Positions 16,141 through 24,649 are shown, counted from the first letter of the stretch. The stretch: 64,000 nucleotides of DNA from UBA10649 sp965278965 (GCA_965278965.1 OZ257127.1:2666001-2730000), one strand, 5' to 3'. The notes: generated by a model from the letters alone, not told the origin. Program-made: numbers and translations.

Positions 16141-16157
16141 CCCGCCCTTCTCTGAGA

Positions 16158-16207
16158 CCTGCAGCTTGCGGGGCGGATCCGGCTTCCGGTGCCCCGCAAG
16201 CTGCAGG
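16158..16207. repeat. Long-armed intergenic hairpin A (17-base arms, 16-nt loop)
   Basis: Perfect inverted repeat starting CCTGCAGCTTGCGGGGC, loop 16175-16190, and its exact complement at 16191-16207. The same arm recurs at 59543, upstream of the second HNH element. No T-tract follows. It may end transcription of the SDR operon or belong to the element. Confidence 0.75.
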
Positions 16208-16288
16208 CCTGGGAAGGTGTTGCGGGGTAACGGGTTCGGGGCGGTCGGCGCACCTGGGAGTGTCAGGGGGTCGGGTTAGTTTCGGGGC

Positions 16289-17692
16289 ATGTCAGAGCCG
16301 GGTCGCCGCGGGGTTGGGGAGCTCGTTGAGCTGCCCGCTGGTCCTGCGCTGGTCGCGGGACTGAGCGGCGTGGAGGTCGCGGACCTGTCGGCGGACGAGG
16401 CCATCACGTACCTGCAGCAGGTCCGTCGAGCATCGGCCTGGCTGGCCGGCGTGGAGGCCCAGGCCCGCAAGGACGTGACCGAGCGGGTCGTCGCGCATTT
16501 CGCGACCGAGGTTGACGGCACGGGGTCGGACCGTCTCTTCGTGTCTGCGGAGCAACTGGCGTCGGCGGAGATCGCGGCCGCGAGCCGGCTGTCACCTCGT
16601 GCGTCGGATGCGCGGGTGCAGGAGGCGTTCGACCTCACGGGTCCGTGGCGGCTCATGTTGGACGCGCTCCTGGCCGGCGATGTCTCGATGGACCATGTGC
16701 GGGCGATCGGGCGTGAGCTGCGCAAGGCGCCTGGCTACGGCACCCCCGACCCGGCCGAGGTCGCGCGGTACGAGAAGGCGTGCGCGAAGGTCCTCGCGAA
16801 GGTTGTTCCCTTCGCGGTGACCCATTCGCCGGGGCAGTCAGCGCGGAAGACCGCGCTGCTGGTGATCGCGACCGACCCGGCCGCGGCCCGGGCCAAGCGC
16901 CGCGAGGTCGCCGAGGCGGAGCACAACGTGTGGCTGCGCCCGGGTGAGGAACCGGGGACGTGTGAGATCACGGCGACGATGCCGACGGCGCACGGGCATG
17001 CGGTGATGGACGCCATCAACACCCTCGCCAACGACCCGCGGTTCGAGGTCTCCGACGGCTGTCTCACCTAGGGGCAGCGCCGTGTCGCCGCGTTCACCAC
17101 CCTGATCCTGGGTGACCCCGGGTCTGTCGGCCGGGTCACCGGCCCGGTCGCCGACGCCAAACTCGCCGCGCACGTCAACGTCCTGGTCCCGCTGGCCACC
17201 CTGGTCGGAGTGTCGGAGCAGGGCGGCCGGATCGGGACCACCGCCGTGCAGGCCGACGTGCTGCGCGACGTGATCGCCGCCTGCGGACCGGGCTCCACGA
17301 TCCGGCGGCTGGTCACCGATGAGCGCGGGGTGATCCTGGATGCGGGCCGGTCCCGTTACCTCGGCTCGGACATCCAGAAACTCGTCACAAAACTGCGGGA
17401 CGGGTACTGCCGTGGCGTCGCCTGCGACACCCCCGCCCTGACGCCCGGCACGGAGGTCGACCACGCCACCCCGTTCAGCGCCGGCGGTGAAACGAACGTC
17501 GACGAGCTCGGCTCCTTGTGCAAGCACCACCACCAGATCAAAACCCACGGTGGCTGGGACCTGGCCAACACCACCCGCCGCGGCGACGGCACCTGGCGAT
17601 CACCCCTCGGACGGATCTACCACCACCAAGCCCCCGACCTCATCCCCCCACCACCCGACCCCGACCCCGACCCCGACCCACCACCCTTCTAG
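16289..17692 (+). pseudogene. DUF222/HNH endonuclease (13E12-like), interrupted by one stop codon
   Basis: Codes for a 467-residue protein of the REP13E12 type: DUF222 domain in the first 300 residues and a C-terminal HNH nuclease (VDHATPFSAGGETNVDELG then CKHHHQIKTHGGW), ending in a Pro/Asp-rich tail. One in-frame TAG (17069-17071) splits it after GCLT; reading continues in the same frame with no other defect. The second copy has an Arg codon here, and a CAG to TAG change is the simplest origin. TAGTTT lies 6 bases before the ATG, so it would be leaderless. Family function is unknown; mobile-intron-like or repair roles have been suggested. Confidence 0.85.
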
Positions 17693-17698
17693 GGCGAT

Positions 17699-17748
17699 TC
17701 CATACGCCAGCGTCAGTCCAACGCGGCCTTGTGACGCTGGCGTATGGA
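17699..17748. terminator. Long-armed intergenic hairpin B (17-base arms, 16-nt loop)
   Basis: Perfect 17-base arms (TCCATACGCCAGCGTCA and its complement) with loop 17716-17731. It lies between two converging genes, so it can serve both as a terminator. The geometry equals hairpin A exactly. Confidence 0.65.
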
Positions 17749-17756
17749 AACGCGGG

Positions 17757-18593
17757 CTACGCGCGCGCTTCGGCGACCAGCGCCCGGGTGCGGTCCATCG
17801 CCTCGTGCGCGACGCCGACCGGGTCACTCTCGGCTGCCTTCGCACTCGACGACGAGATGACCTCGGGGCCGACCCAGCTCAGGCCGCCGCGCGCGTCGAG
17901 CGCCCGAAGCGCGCCGACGAGGTCGAGGTCGCCGTCGCCCGGCAGCAGTCGCTCGCGGGTGTCGTCCCACAAGGACGGCAACGGTGTCGCGCGGGCGTCG
18001 TCGACCTGGACAGCGAAGATGCGATCGCCCGGAATCGCTGCCAGCACGTTGAGATCCGGGTCGCCGCGGAAGAAGTGCCACGTGTCGAACAGGATGCCGC
18101 CGTTGCGCCGGTCCGCTCCGGACACGATCGTCCAGGCCGAACGCAGGTCGCGCACCTCCGTCATCGGGATGAACTCCAGGTGCACGTCGACGCCGAGCTC
18201 GGCCGCTTGGTCGCACAGCCGCCCGAACGGCTCGACCATCTCATCCGCCGGCGTCTGCCCGGTGCGGTGCGCGATCACGGTCATCGAGACCGCTTCGAGG
18301 TCAGCCGCGATCCGCAGCGACTCCTCCGCGGTGAAGCGCGAGAAGCGGGAGCCGGGCGCCGGTGCGCCCGGGTACCAGTTCATGACCGGGTCGAGCACGA
18401 CGTCCAGACCGCCGGCACGAGCGGCTCTTCCGAGGTCGAGCGCCGAGCCTCCGGCCTCCTCGGCGAGCGCGACGTCCAGCGGGCTCATCGAGACGCGCGA
18501 GCACCCCACTGCAGCCGCTGCCTCAAGCCGGCGGGCGACGTCGCCCTCCAGCCCGAGCGTGCCGGCCCACAGGACCCAGCCGACGTCGATCAC
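17757..18593 (-). CDS. Sugar phosphate isomerase/epimerase-like TIM-barrel protein
   Basis: A 278-residue xylose-isomerase-like TIM barrel. The family strands are visible: VHLEFIPM (Glu ligand), ILFDTWHFFRGD (Asp and His ligands), FAVQVDDA and the late GDLDLVGALRAL. GTG 18593 overlaps the upstream TGA (GTGA), making it the last gene of a five-gene minus-strand operon. It resembles the barrel at 13999 in motif layout (WHLYRMG versus WHFFRGD) but is not a close duplicate. It probably isomerises or dehydrates a ring-cleavage or polyol-like intermediate; the reaction is not known. Confidence 0.78.
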   Translation of the reverse strand: MIDVGWVLWAGTLGLEGDVARRLEAAAAVGCSRVSMSPLDVALAEEAGGSALDLGRAARAGGLDVVLDPVMNWYPGAPAPGSRFSRFTAEESLRIAADLEAVSMTVIAHRTGQTPADEMVEPFGRLCDQAAELGVDVHLEFIPMTEVRDLRSAWTIVSGADRRNGGILFDTWHFFRGDPDLNVLAAIPGDRIFAVQVDDARATPLPSLWDDTRERLLPGDGDLDLVGALRALDARGGLSWVGPEVISSSSAKAAESDPVGVAHEAMDRTRALVAEARA

Positions 18594-19042
18594 CGACCGG
18601 CGGTCGACAGCGAGGTCAGGGCCTGCTCCGTCCTGATGCGGTCCCGGAGCAGGTCTTCGCCCTCCGCGACGAGGTTGGCCAGGCCGGCGTCCATGGCCAC
18701 ATCGAGCGCGACGGTAAAGGCACTGCTCGCCCGGCTGTACTCGGCCGTCATGGCTGCCAGCCGGAGGTCGGTGCTGAGGGTGGCGTTCTCCACGGCGGTG
18801 CGGACGGATGCGTCGTCCGTCGCGTCGGCCACGGCCTGGGCGAAGCCCAGGTATGCCAACGACTCCTCGCGCATGAGCGCGATCTCCTGATCGGCGCGAG
18901 CGGCGCACTGACCCAGGACGCTGGTGATCATCACGATCCGGACCTGATCCGTGCTGCCGGGCATCAGCGGCATGACGTGGCGGTTGAGCTCCTCGATGAT
19001 GTCGAGGAGCACCTGCGGGGTCGACGGTCGGGTGTTCATCAC
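18590..19042 (-). CDS. Small uncharacterised protein paired with a phosphotransferase (LvaB-like position)
   Basis: A 150-residue soluble, mainly helical protein that I do not recognise by sequence. It starts MNTRPSTPQVLLDIIEELNRHVMPLMPG and has no cysteine-metal motif apart from a single CAAR. GTG 19042 or ATG 19039 both fit; the stop of the kinase gene overlaps the start. In levulinate catabolism a small protein, LvaB, is encoded beside the APH-type kinase LvaA and is needed for phosphorylation of 4-hydroxyacyl-CoA. The same layout here suggests an LvaB-like stabilising partner; this is inference from order and size, not from a motif. Confidence 0.65.
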   Translation of the reverse strand: MMNTRPSTPQVLLDIIEELNRHVMPLMPGSTDQVRIVMITSVLGQCAARADQEIALMREESLAYLGFAQAVADATDDASVRTAVENATLSTDLRLAAMTAEYSRASSAFTVALDVAMDAGLANLVAEGEDLLRDRIRTEQALTSLSTAGR

Positions 19043-20058
19043 TTCACCTTCGGCTCGTAGGGCAGATCCAGGCAGATGTTGAGGAACAGGTTGCGGAAGT
19101 GGGTGACCGACCCGATGAGGTAGCTGCCCAGGATGCCGCGGTGCTCGCCCGCGGCGAGGGCGGCGGAGCCGTCGATCAGCTGCTCGTAGAGTCGGGCCAT
19201 CCCGAGAAGCATGAAGTACTTCACGGTACGCGGGTTGACCTGCTCCTCGCTCAGCCCGGTCGCCTCCCGGTAGAGCGCGCAGAACGCCTCGGGGTCCGGG
19301 TGGTAGAGGTGCGGCGGCATGGGGATCTGCAGGTAGTAGCCGAGGTCTTGACGGGGATCGCCTATCTGGCCGAACTCCCAGTCGATGATGACGGGCTCCT
19401 CGCCGGGTGGCAGGAGGAAGTTGCCGGGTTGGTAGTCGCCGTGCACGAGGGTGACAGGCACCTCGGCTGGGCGGTTCGCGCGCATCTTCTTCCGCACGTA
19501 GTGCGTCACGGGGTCGGCGTCGCCCTCCGCCTCGGTCTTCTCCAGGATCTGGTCGTAGTGGGCCATCAGCGAGTCGATGTGCGCGTCCCAGCTGGCTGGG
19601 CGCTCGACGGTGTCGGTGATCAGCTCGATCGGCATTGTGTGCACGCGCGCGATGGCCGCGACGAAATCACGTCGGGCCTGCTCGAGATCAAGGTCCGGCG
19701 TGTTCTCCAGAACGACCTGCATCGACGCCGTCGGGATCGCCTCGGACACGATGCACTTCGTCCCGAGATACTCGCCGGTCGCGTCGTAGTACCGCGGCCG
19801 CGCGATGCGGAAGTTCGGCACGTCGGCGAGGGCGTTGAGCAGGATCCACTCGCTGTCGCGATCGCTGCGGAAGACGGACTCGTCCTCGGCGGGGTCGCCG
19901 CGCAGGATGAACTTCTCGCACTCGCCGTCGCCCCACTGCACCTCGGCGATCACCGTGTCGCGGCTGTATCCGCCGGTGATCGGTTCGGCGCTGAGCACCG
20001 TGCCGCCGCGGTCGGGCTCGACGGCGTCGATGAACGACTGCAGTCGCTCCTTGTCCAT
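19039..20058 (-). CDS. APH-family phosphotransferase (LvaA/ACAD10-like kinase)
   Basis: A 339-residue kinase of the aminoglycoside-phosphotransferase fold. The catalytic loop is HGDYQPGNFLL (Asp base, Asn metal ligand), followed by IDWEFGQIGDPRQDLGY in place of the DFG region; GGYSRDTV near residue 28 is the nucleotide loop. In catabolic clusters with acyl-CoA dehydrogenases, proteins like this phosphorylate hydroxyacyl-CoA (LvaA; ACAD10/11 N-terminal domain), which primes removal of the hydroxyl group. GGAAGG precedes the ATG. It overlaps the small protein gene by 4 bases. An antibiotic-resistance role is unlikely in this context. Confidence 0.85.
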   Translation of the reverse strand: MDKERLQSFIDAVEPDRGGTVLSAEPITGGYSRDTVIAEVQWGDGECEKFILRGDPAEDESVFRSDRDSEWILLNALADVPNFRIARPRYYDATGEYLGTKCIVSEAIPTASMQVVLENTPDLDLEQARRDFVAAIARVHTMPIELITDTVERPASWDAHIDSLMAHYDQILEKTEAEGDADPVTHYVRKKMRANRPAEVPVTLVHGDYQPGNFLLPPGEEPVIIDWEFGQIGDPRQDLGYYLQIPMPPHLYHPDPEAFCALYREATGLSEEQVNPRTVKYFMLLGMARLYEQLIDGSAALAAGEHRGILGSYLIGSVTHFRNLFLNICLDLPYEPKVK

Positions 20059-20089
20059 CTGTGATCCTTCCGGGTTCCTCGGGCTGGGC

Positions 20090-20602
20090 TCAGGCGTCTT
20101 GGGGGCGGTAGCTCAGGTCGCTGCGGTCGCGCGTGCCGCGGACCGTCTGCGGCCGCAGCGTGAAGTAGTCGTCGGCGATGGGCTCCGTACGGGTCCAGTC
20201 GACGGCCTCGGTCCGGTGCGTCATGAGCCAGCGACCGTCCCGCCGCGCGTACCGGTCGATGTACCGCCCGCAGATGAACCGATCGAAGTCGTCCGTCGCG
20301 TGCTGGTGGAACGCCTGGAAGTAGGCCTCGCCGGTCGCGGTGTCGCCGTCGATCACGAGATTGACCTGGCCGAGGAGGTGCTGCGTGGTCCGGTAGGCGG
20401 ACAGCGCGCGCATCGCCATCGAGGCCATCTCATCGGGGCCGCCGGTGAACGACCCGTAGTGCGTCGTCGCGTCGTCGGCGAAGACCGAGCGCACGAGTGC
20501 CTCGTCCAGCCGGTCCAGCCCGCGCAGGTAGGTCGCCGACAGCGCACGGAGGTCGGCCTCGTCGACGAGGCGTTGCAGCGCCGCCTCCTGGTCGAGGGTC
20601 AC
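20090..20602 (-). CDS. NTF2-like/SnoaL-family protein
   Basis: A 170-residue SnoaL_4-type protein (DEADLRALSATYLRGLDRLD, VFADDATTHYGSF, VNLVIDGDTATGEAYFQAFHQH, FICGRYIDRYARRDGRWLMTHR). The pattern around the second His-rich strand is typical of dehydratases and isomerases of polyketide and aromatic metabolism. GTG 20602 overlaps the upstream TGA (GTGA); an ATG 15 bases earlier would lie inside the neighbour and lacks a ribosome site. It is the second gene of the minus-strand operon. Confidence 0.8.
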   Translation of the reverse strand: MTLDQEAALQRLVDEADLRALSATYLRGLDRLDEALVRSVFADDATTHYGSFTGGPDEMASMAMRALSAYRTTQHLLGQVNLVIDGDTATGEAYFQAFHQHATDDFDRFICGRYIDRYARRDGRWLMTHRTEAVDWTRTEPIADDYFTLRPQTVRGTRDRSDLSYRPQDA

Positions 20603-21729
20603 GGCGCGAGCACGCATTCGAGGTGGCCGAACCCGCGGTCCTGCGGGTTGGCGAGGTTCTCGCACGACGCGAACTGCTCGGCCCATGCATCCGGTCGCGG
20701 CTGGAACCAGCCGGCGGGGTCGCCGACCTCGGTCGGATGCGCGACGTCCCAGACCTCCCCCTCGTGGTGGTCCTCGCCGCGGAACACCCCGCGTCCGAGG
20801 CGGTCGGTGAACCCGTCGTGGTAGCCGCCGCCCTGCAAGTAGGCCGGCCGGCCCACCGGCGTCAGGCGGAACCGGTCGACGGCGCCGTCCGGGCGGGTCA
20901 GGCTGACCGTGGTCTCGACCGCGCGGGGGAGCGCGCCGCCCACCCGGGTCGCCTCGGCGTCGCCGGCGACGTACTGCCACGGCGCCATCTCGGGGTCGCG
21001 CGGCAGCACGACCGCCTCCAGCCCCTCCATCGAGCCGTCGGGCTGCTGGTGGAACTGCCAGAACATGACGCGGTCGGGCATCCGGACCATCGTCCACTGG
21101 CGCATCGCGAACCCACGGCGCGGATCGCGGTCGCGTGACGGGGCGACCGACGGCGCGGCCGGGCCACCGGTGCGACCGAGGCCCCATGAGTGGTCACGGA
21201 CGCCGACCCAGGTCGCCGGGTCGACGGCCACGGTCGTCCCGGCGACGGTGAGGGTTCCCGTCACGTCGCAGCACTGGTCGTAGTTCGTCCGGTCGTAGAC
21301 CTTGCGGCCGCCCGAGTAGCGCACAATCCGGTCCTCCAGGAAGGGCGCGTGGAGGCCGTGCCAGCGGAGGTCGAACGCGATGCCGTAGGGGTTCTCGGCG
21401 CAGGTCAGCCGCAGCTCGGACAGCGGCTCGATGATCTCCAGCCGTAGCGGCCCGACGGCGATGTCGTCGCTCGCCGGCCGAAGCCGCCGCGAGAACCGCG
21501 CGTTGTGCTGGGTGGTCCCGTTGACGACGCAGGCGAAGCCGTCGATGACATCCGTGTTGGGGTACAGCCGGATCGCGGCGTACAGCTGCGTGCCGGACGC
21601 CTCGTCGCCGAGGGTGAAGTAGAACCCGTCGTTCCAGTGGACCGAGTCGCTGACGACCGTGTCGAAGGTTCCGCCGACCTGATGCCGGGGGTACTCGTCC
21701 ATGCGTGTGAGTCGCCCGGCATCGGTCAT
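20599..21729 (-). CDS. Uncharacterised AttH/CrtC-like protein, operon leader
   Basis: A 376-residue soluble protein without signal peptide. The central VGVRDHSWGLGRTGG and the beta-rich spacing recall the two-barrel AttH/hydroxyneurosporene-synthase-like (lipocalin-type) proteins of the DUF7064/7065 kind; I am not certain. Such genes often travel with APH kinases and acyl-CoA genes. ATG 21729 is chosen because TATCGT (complement of 21737-21742) stands 7 bases before it, giving a leaderless start, and because earlier starts would run into the divergent promoter. It heads the five-gene operon 21729-17757. Substrate and reaction are unknown. Confidence 0.6.
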   Translation of the reverse strand: MTDAGRLTRMDEYPRHQVGGTFDTVVSDSVHWNDGFYFTLGDEASGTQLYAAIRLYPNTDVIDGFACVVNGTTQHNARFSRRLRPASDDIAVGPLRLEIIEPLSELRLTCAENPYGIAFDLRWHGLHAPFLEDRIVRYSGGRKVYDRTNYDQCCDVTGTLTVAGTTVAVDPATWVGVRDHSWGLGRTGGPAAPSVAPSRDRDPRRGFAMRQWTMVRMPDRVMFWQFHQQPDGSMEGLEAVVLPRDPEMAPWQYVAGDAEATRVGGALPRAVETTVSLTRPDGAVDRFRLTPVGRPAYLQGGGYHDGFTDRLGRGVFRGEDHHEGEVWDVAHPTEVGDPAGWFQPRPDAWAEQFASCENLANPQDRGFGHLECVLAP

Positions 21730-21769
21730 GCTCCGCACGATAGTCGCGATGAGTTCTGCTGTCCGCCAG

Positions 21770-21795
21770 TTGTGAGACAAAATGTCCTATAGAGT
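21770..21795 (+). promoter_or_regulatory. Divergent promoter region with GACA-AAA-TGTC inverted repeat
   Basis: GACAAAATGTC (21776-21786) is a perfect 4-3-4 inverted repeat and a candidate operator for the TetR protein encoded at 24073. TAGAGT (21790-21795) is the likely -10 for the GTG at 21804, giving a nearly leaderless message. AGTTGTGAGACAAA (21769-21782) also resembles the 9544 palindrome. Confidence 0.45.
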
Positions 21796-21803
21796 CCGGG
21801 ACC

Positions 21804-22805
21804 GTGAAGACCCTCATTCTCGGCGGCAGCACGTTCGTCGGACGGCGCATGGTCGACCTCCTCGTCACCGAGGGGCATGACGTGTCCGTCCTCAACCGCG
21901 GGCTCACCGCGTCCGCGCTCCCGGACGGGGTCTCCCGGATCGTGGGCGACCGGACGAGCACCGAGTCGATGCGGGCCGCCCTCGAGGGCACCGAGTGGGA
22001 CGCCGTGATCGACGTCTCCGGGTTCGTCATGGCGGCCGGCGGCGGGGAGTTCGAGGAGCTCATCGCGCTGCTCGACGGCCACGTCGGCGCCTACGTCTTC
22101 GTCTCGTCGATCATGGCGTACGAGCCGAGCGGGATCATGCCGTGGCTGGAGAGCGCCCCGATGACCGCCGATCCCGCGTCGGTCTACGGCGGGTTCAAGG
22201 CGCATGCCGAGCGCGCGATCCTCGAGCGCCACGCGCAGACCGGCTTCCCGGGCTCCATCGCGCGGCCGGCGGCGATCTACGGGCCGGCCAACAACATCCT
22301 CGACATGGAGGCGGCGATGTTCCTGCGCCTGCGGCGCGGGCTGCCGATCCTTCTGCCGCACGAGGGCCTAGTGACGACGAGCTACGGGCACGTCGACGAC
22401 CTGTGCCGCAACCTCCTGGAGCTCGCCGCGACGCCCGCCGCGGTCGGCGAGGTCGTCAACACGACCGGCGAGGGCGCCTCCGCGCGGGCTTTCACCGAGC
22501 TGCTCGCCGGCATCGTCGGCGTCGAGCCCGAGATCATCCTGGTGCCGACCGGGTTCACCGACCGCAAGCCGATCTACGGCCACCTGTTCGGCGTCAAGCA
22601 TCACGGCGTCCTGTCCGTCGCGAAGGCAGCGACCCTCGGGCTCACCGTCGAGCGAGGCATCCGGACGGGCTACGAGCAGACGTACGAGTGGTTCTGCTCC
22701 TCCCCGCTCGTCGATGGCCCGGACAGCCAGGCCGACCCCATGTGGGGAGGCGGTTACGACTTCGCGCTCGAGGCCGAGGTGGCGGCGGCCCTGCGGGGGC
22801 AGTGA
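21804..22805 (+). CDS. NAD-dependent epimerase/dehydratase (extended SDR)
   Basis: A 333-residue extended short-chain dehydrogenase. The N-terminal LILGGSTFVGRRM is the Rossmann loop (G-x2-x2-G type), SRIVGDRTS marks the adenine pocket, and VYGGFKAHAER supplies the Tyr-x3-Lys pair. The C-terminal half matches substrate-domain folds of sugar-nucleotide epimerases and NAD-dependent 3-beta-hydroxysteroid or dihydroflavonol-type reductases. In this setting a hydroxy-intermediate dehydrogenase or reductase is more likely than a cell-wall role. GTG start; its TGA overlaps the next ATG. First gene of the operon with a phosphotransferase and a TetR regulator. Confidence 0.8.
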   Translation: MKTLILGGSTFVGRRMVDLLVTEGHDVSVLNRGLTASALPDGVSRIVGDRTSTESMRAALEGTEWDAVIDVSGFVMAAGGGEFEELIALLDGHVGAYVFVSSIMAYEPSGIMPWLESAPMTADPASVYGGFKAHAERAILERHAQTGFPGSIARPAAIYGPANNILDMEAAMFLRLRRGLPILLPHEGLVTTSYGHVDDLCRNLLELAATPAAVGEVVNTTGEGASARAFTELLAGIVGVEPEIILVPTGFTDRKPIYGHLFGVKHHGVLSVAKAATLGLTVERGIRTGYEQTYEWFCSSPLVDGPDSQADPMWGGGYDFALEAEVAAALRGQ

Positions 22806-24076
22806 TGGACGCCCGGGTCGCCGACGCCGTCCTGTGGGAGGCCGTCCGCGACGGTCTGCGCGACCCACACCTGGGCAGCGTCGGCCAGTGGGCCGCCGTC
22901 GCCGAGTACGGCGCCGGCCGCGGTCCCGATCCGGCGGCCGGGCGAGCGATGCACGTCGCGGCGCTCATCGGCGGGAGCCCCATAGTCGACGAAGCGATGG
23001 CCGCCGCGTGTGACGCGCTCCGAGCAGACCTCGGCCCGTCGCCGCTGCGGTCGGCCGCCGTGGCGTGGCTGCACGAGGACCTCGCCGTCGCCGCACCGCT
23101 CATGGGCGCGTTCACGAGCCACGACACCGACATCGAGCACCCCGTCGTCGAGGTGTCGGCCGACGAGCGTGCCGCGCTCGCGGACTGGCTCGGCCGGGTC
23201 GACGGCGTCCCGACGACGGTCATAGACGCGGAAGTCATCGGCGGCGGCTTCTCGCGCCGGATGTGGCGGGTGCGGCTGTCGACGCCCGGGGGCGAGCGCG
23301 CGGTCATCGTCCGCATCGAGCAGGGCGGCATGTTCGGGACCGACACCATCAGCGAGGTCCGAGTCATGCAAGCCCTGCACGCGGCCGGGTTCTCCGTGCC
23401 GCGGATCGAGGCGATCGACGCGGCCGGCGAAGTCCTGGGGGAGCCGCTCTTCGTCATGGAGCAGGTCCCGGGGGTCGTCCGGCTCGACGACGCAGGGCTC
23501 GACGACATCATCCGGTCCGTCGCGGACCTGCATGCCGTGCCTGTCACCGTCCTCCACACGTCGGGGCGCACGCCGCGCGAGGTCATCGTCGCCAACATCG
23601 CAGCCCTCGAGGACCTCTACCGCGCGCACTCCCCGCGCCTCCCGCTGCTGGAGCACGCCGCCGCTTGGCTGACGCAGACGCTGGAGCCCACGGGGCCGTC
23701 CGTCGTCGTGCACGGGGACGCCGGCCCGGGGAATGCGCTGTTCGACCCCGAGCGCGGTCTCACGACGATCGACTGGGAGTTCGCCCATGTCGGCGACCCG
23801 GCCGAGGACTGGGCCTACCTCGCGCTGATCCGGGGCCGGCGCATCATGGATGCCGACGCGTGGAAGCAGCGGCTTGCCGACGTCGCCGGCATCACATACA
23901 CGCCCGACCAGTGGCGACAGTGGCTGGCGTACAAGCACTTCCGCGGGGCATGCGTGAACCTGACCGCGCGCACCGTGTTCGAGCGCGGACCCCGGCGTAC
24001 GGCCGACCAGCTGGCCATCGGCGTCGCCGTGCACCTGCGGTCCTTGTCCCAGCTCGTCGAGATCACCTGCGCGTGA
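22805..24076 (+). CDS. APH-family phosphotransferase with unexplained N-terminal domain
   Basis: A 423-residue protein. Residues about 140-400 are an APH-type kinase: VIGGGFSRRMWRV nucleotide loop, VVVHGDAGPGNALFD catalytic loop (Asp base and Asn) and TIDWEFAHVGDPAEDWAY. The first 115 residues are extra for the family, predicted helical, and unlike the small protein at 18590 on inspection; they may be a fused partner domain. It follows the epimerase with a TGATG overlap and precedes the TetR gene by a GTGA overlap. By analogy with LvaA it may phosphorylate a hydroxyacyl-CoA. Two such kinases within 6 kb is notable. Confidence 0.8.
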   Translation: MDARVADAVLWEAVRDGLRDPHLGSVGQWAAVAEYGAGRGPDPAAGRAMHVAALIGGSPIVDEAMAAACDALRADLGPSPLRSAAVAWLHEDLAVAAPLMGAFTSHDTDIEHPVVEVSADERAALADWLGRVDGVPTTVIDAEVIGGGFSRRMWRVRLSTPGGERAVIVRIEQGGMFGTDTISEVRVMQALHAAGFSVPRIEAIDAAGEVLGEPLFVMEQVPGVVRLDDAGLDDIIRSVADLHAVPVTVLHTSGRTPREVIVANIAALEDLYRAHSPRLPLLEHAAAWLTQTLEPTGPSVVVHGDAGPGNALFDPERGLTTIDWEFAHVGDPAEDWAYLALIRGRRIMDADAWKQRLADVAGITYTPDQWRQWLAYKHFRGACVNLTARTVFERGPRRTADQLAIGVAVHLRSLSQLVEITCA

Positions 24077-24630
24077 CCGACGCCCGGTACGAGCGCACGC
24101 GGGTCGCCGTGCACGCGGCGGTCTGCCGGGTCCTCGTGGCCGACGGCGTGGCCGGCCTGACGGCCGACCGCCTGGCCGCGGAGTCGGGGGTCGCACGCAG
24201 CACCATCTACCGCAACTGGCCGGACCTGGCCGCGCTCGCGTGCGAGGTCTTCGACGACCTCATGCACCGCGAGCCGGTGGACGTGTCGGGCGAGCCGTCG
24301 GCCGTCCTGCGGGACTACCTGCGCGACTACGCCCGTCGCCTCAACGACCCGACCTACCTGGCCGTGCTCGTCGCCCTCATCGAGGGCAGCCTGCGCGACG
24401 CGTCGTTCGCCGACGTGCAGCGTCGGGCGTTCGCCCAGTCACGTTCCCGCGCCGCGACGATCGTCCGCCGAGCGCAGCGCGACGGGCTCATCCGACCAGA
24501 GCGCGACGTGTCCGCCTGCGTGGAGGACCTCGTCGCGCCGTTCCTGTACCGCCGGCTCGTCTCGCGCTCCCGCATCACGCCGGTGCAGGTCCGCGACCTG
24601 CACGCCGAGCTGCTCGCGCGCTGGGCGTAG
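24073..24630 (+). CDS. TetR-family transcriptional regulator
   Basis: A 185-residue repressor-type protein. The helix-turn-helix is GVAGLTADRLAAESGVARSTIYRNW (residues about 25-48, broken here for reading as AAESGVARSTIYRNW); the rest is the helical ligand domain. GTG overlaps the kinase stop by 4 bases. Being last in the 21804 operon it probably represses its own operon, possibly through GACA-AAA-TGTC at 21776-21786, and perhaps the divergent operon starting at 21729. The ligand is probably a CoA ester or pathway intermediate. Confidence 0.88.
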   Translation: MTDARYERTRVAVHAAVCRVLVADGVAGLTADRLAAESGVARSTIYRNWPDLAALACEVFDDLMHREPVDVSGEPSAVLRDYLRDYARRLNDPTYLAVLVALIEGSLRDASFADVQRRAFAQSRSRAATIVRRAQRDGLIRPERDVSACVEDLVAPFLYRRLVSRSRITPVQVRDLHAELLARWA

Positions 24631-24649
24631 CCGGACAGGCCTGCCGCCG

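Larger units (their letters stand above)
16158..17692 (+). repeat. 13E12-like repeat element, copy 1
   Basis: Covers the hairpin, a conserved 80-base leader and the broken HNH gene. The leader and coding part are clearly similar at nucleotide level to 58076-59591, which lies in the opposite orientation 42 kb away. Similarity stops at the HNH stop codon. Confidence 0.75.

Noticed and set aside
19039..20058. Aminoglycoside resistance gene
   Set aside because: The fold is shared, but the operon with NTF2-like and TIM-barrel genes and the DWEFGQIGDP sequence fit the catabolic LvaA-like group better.
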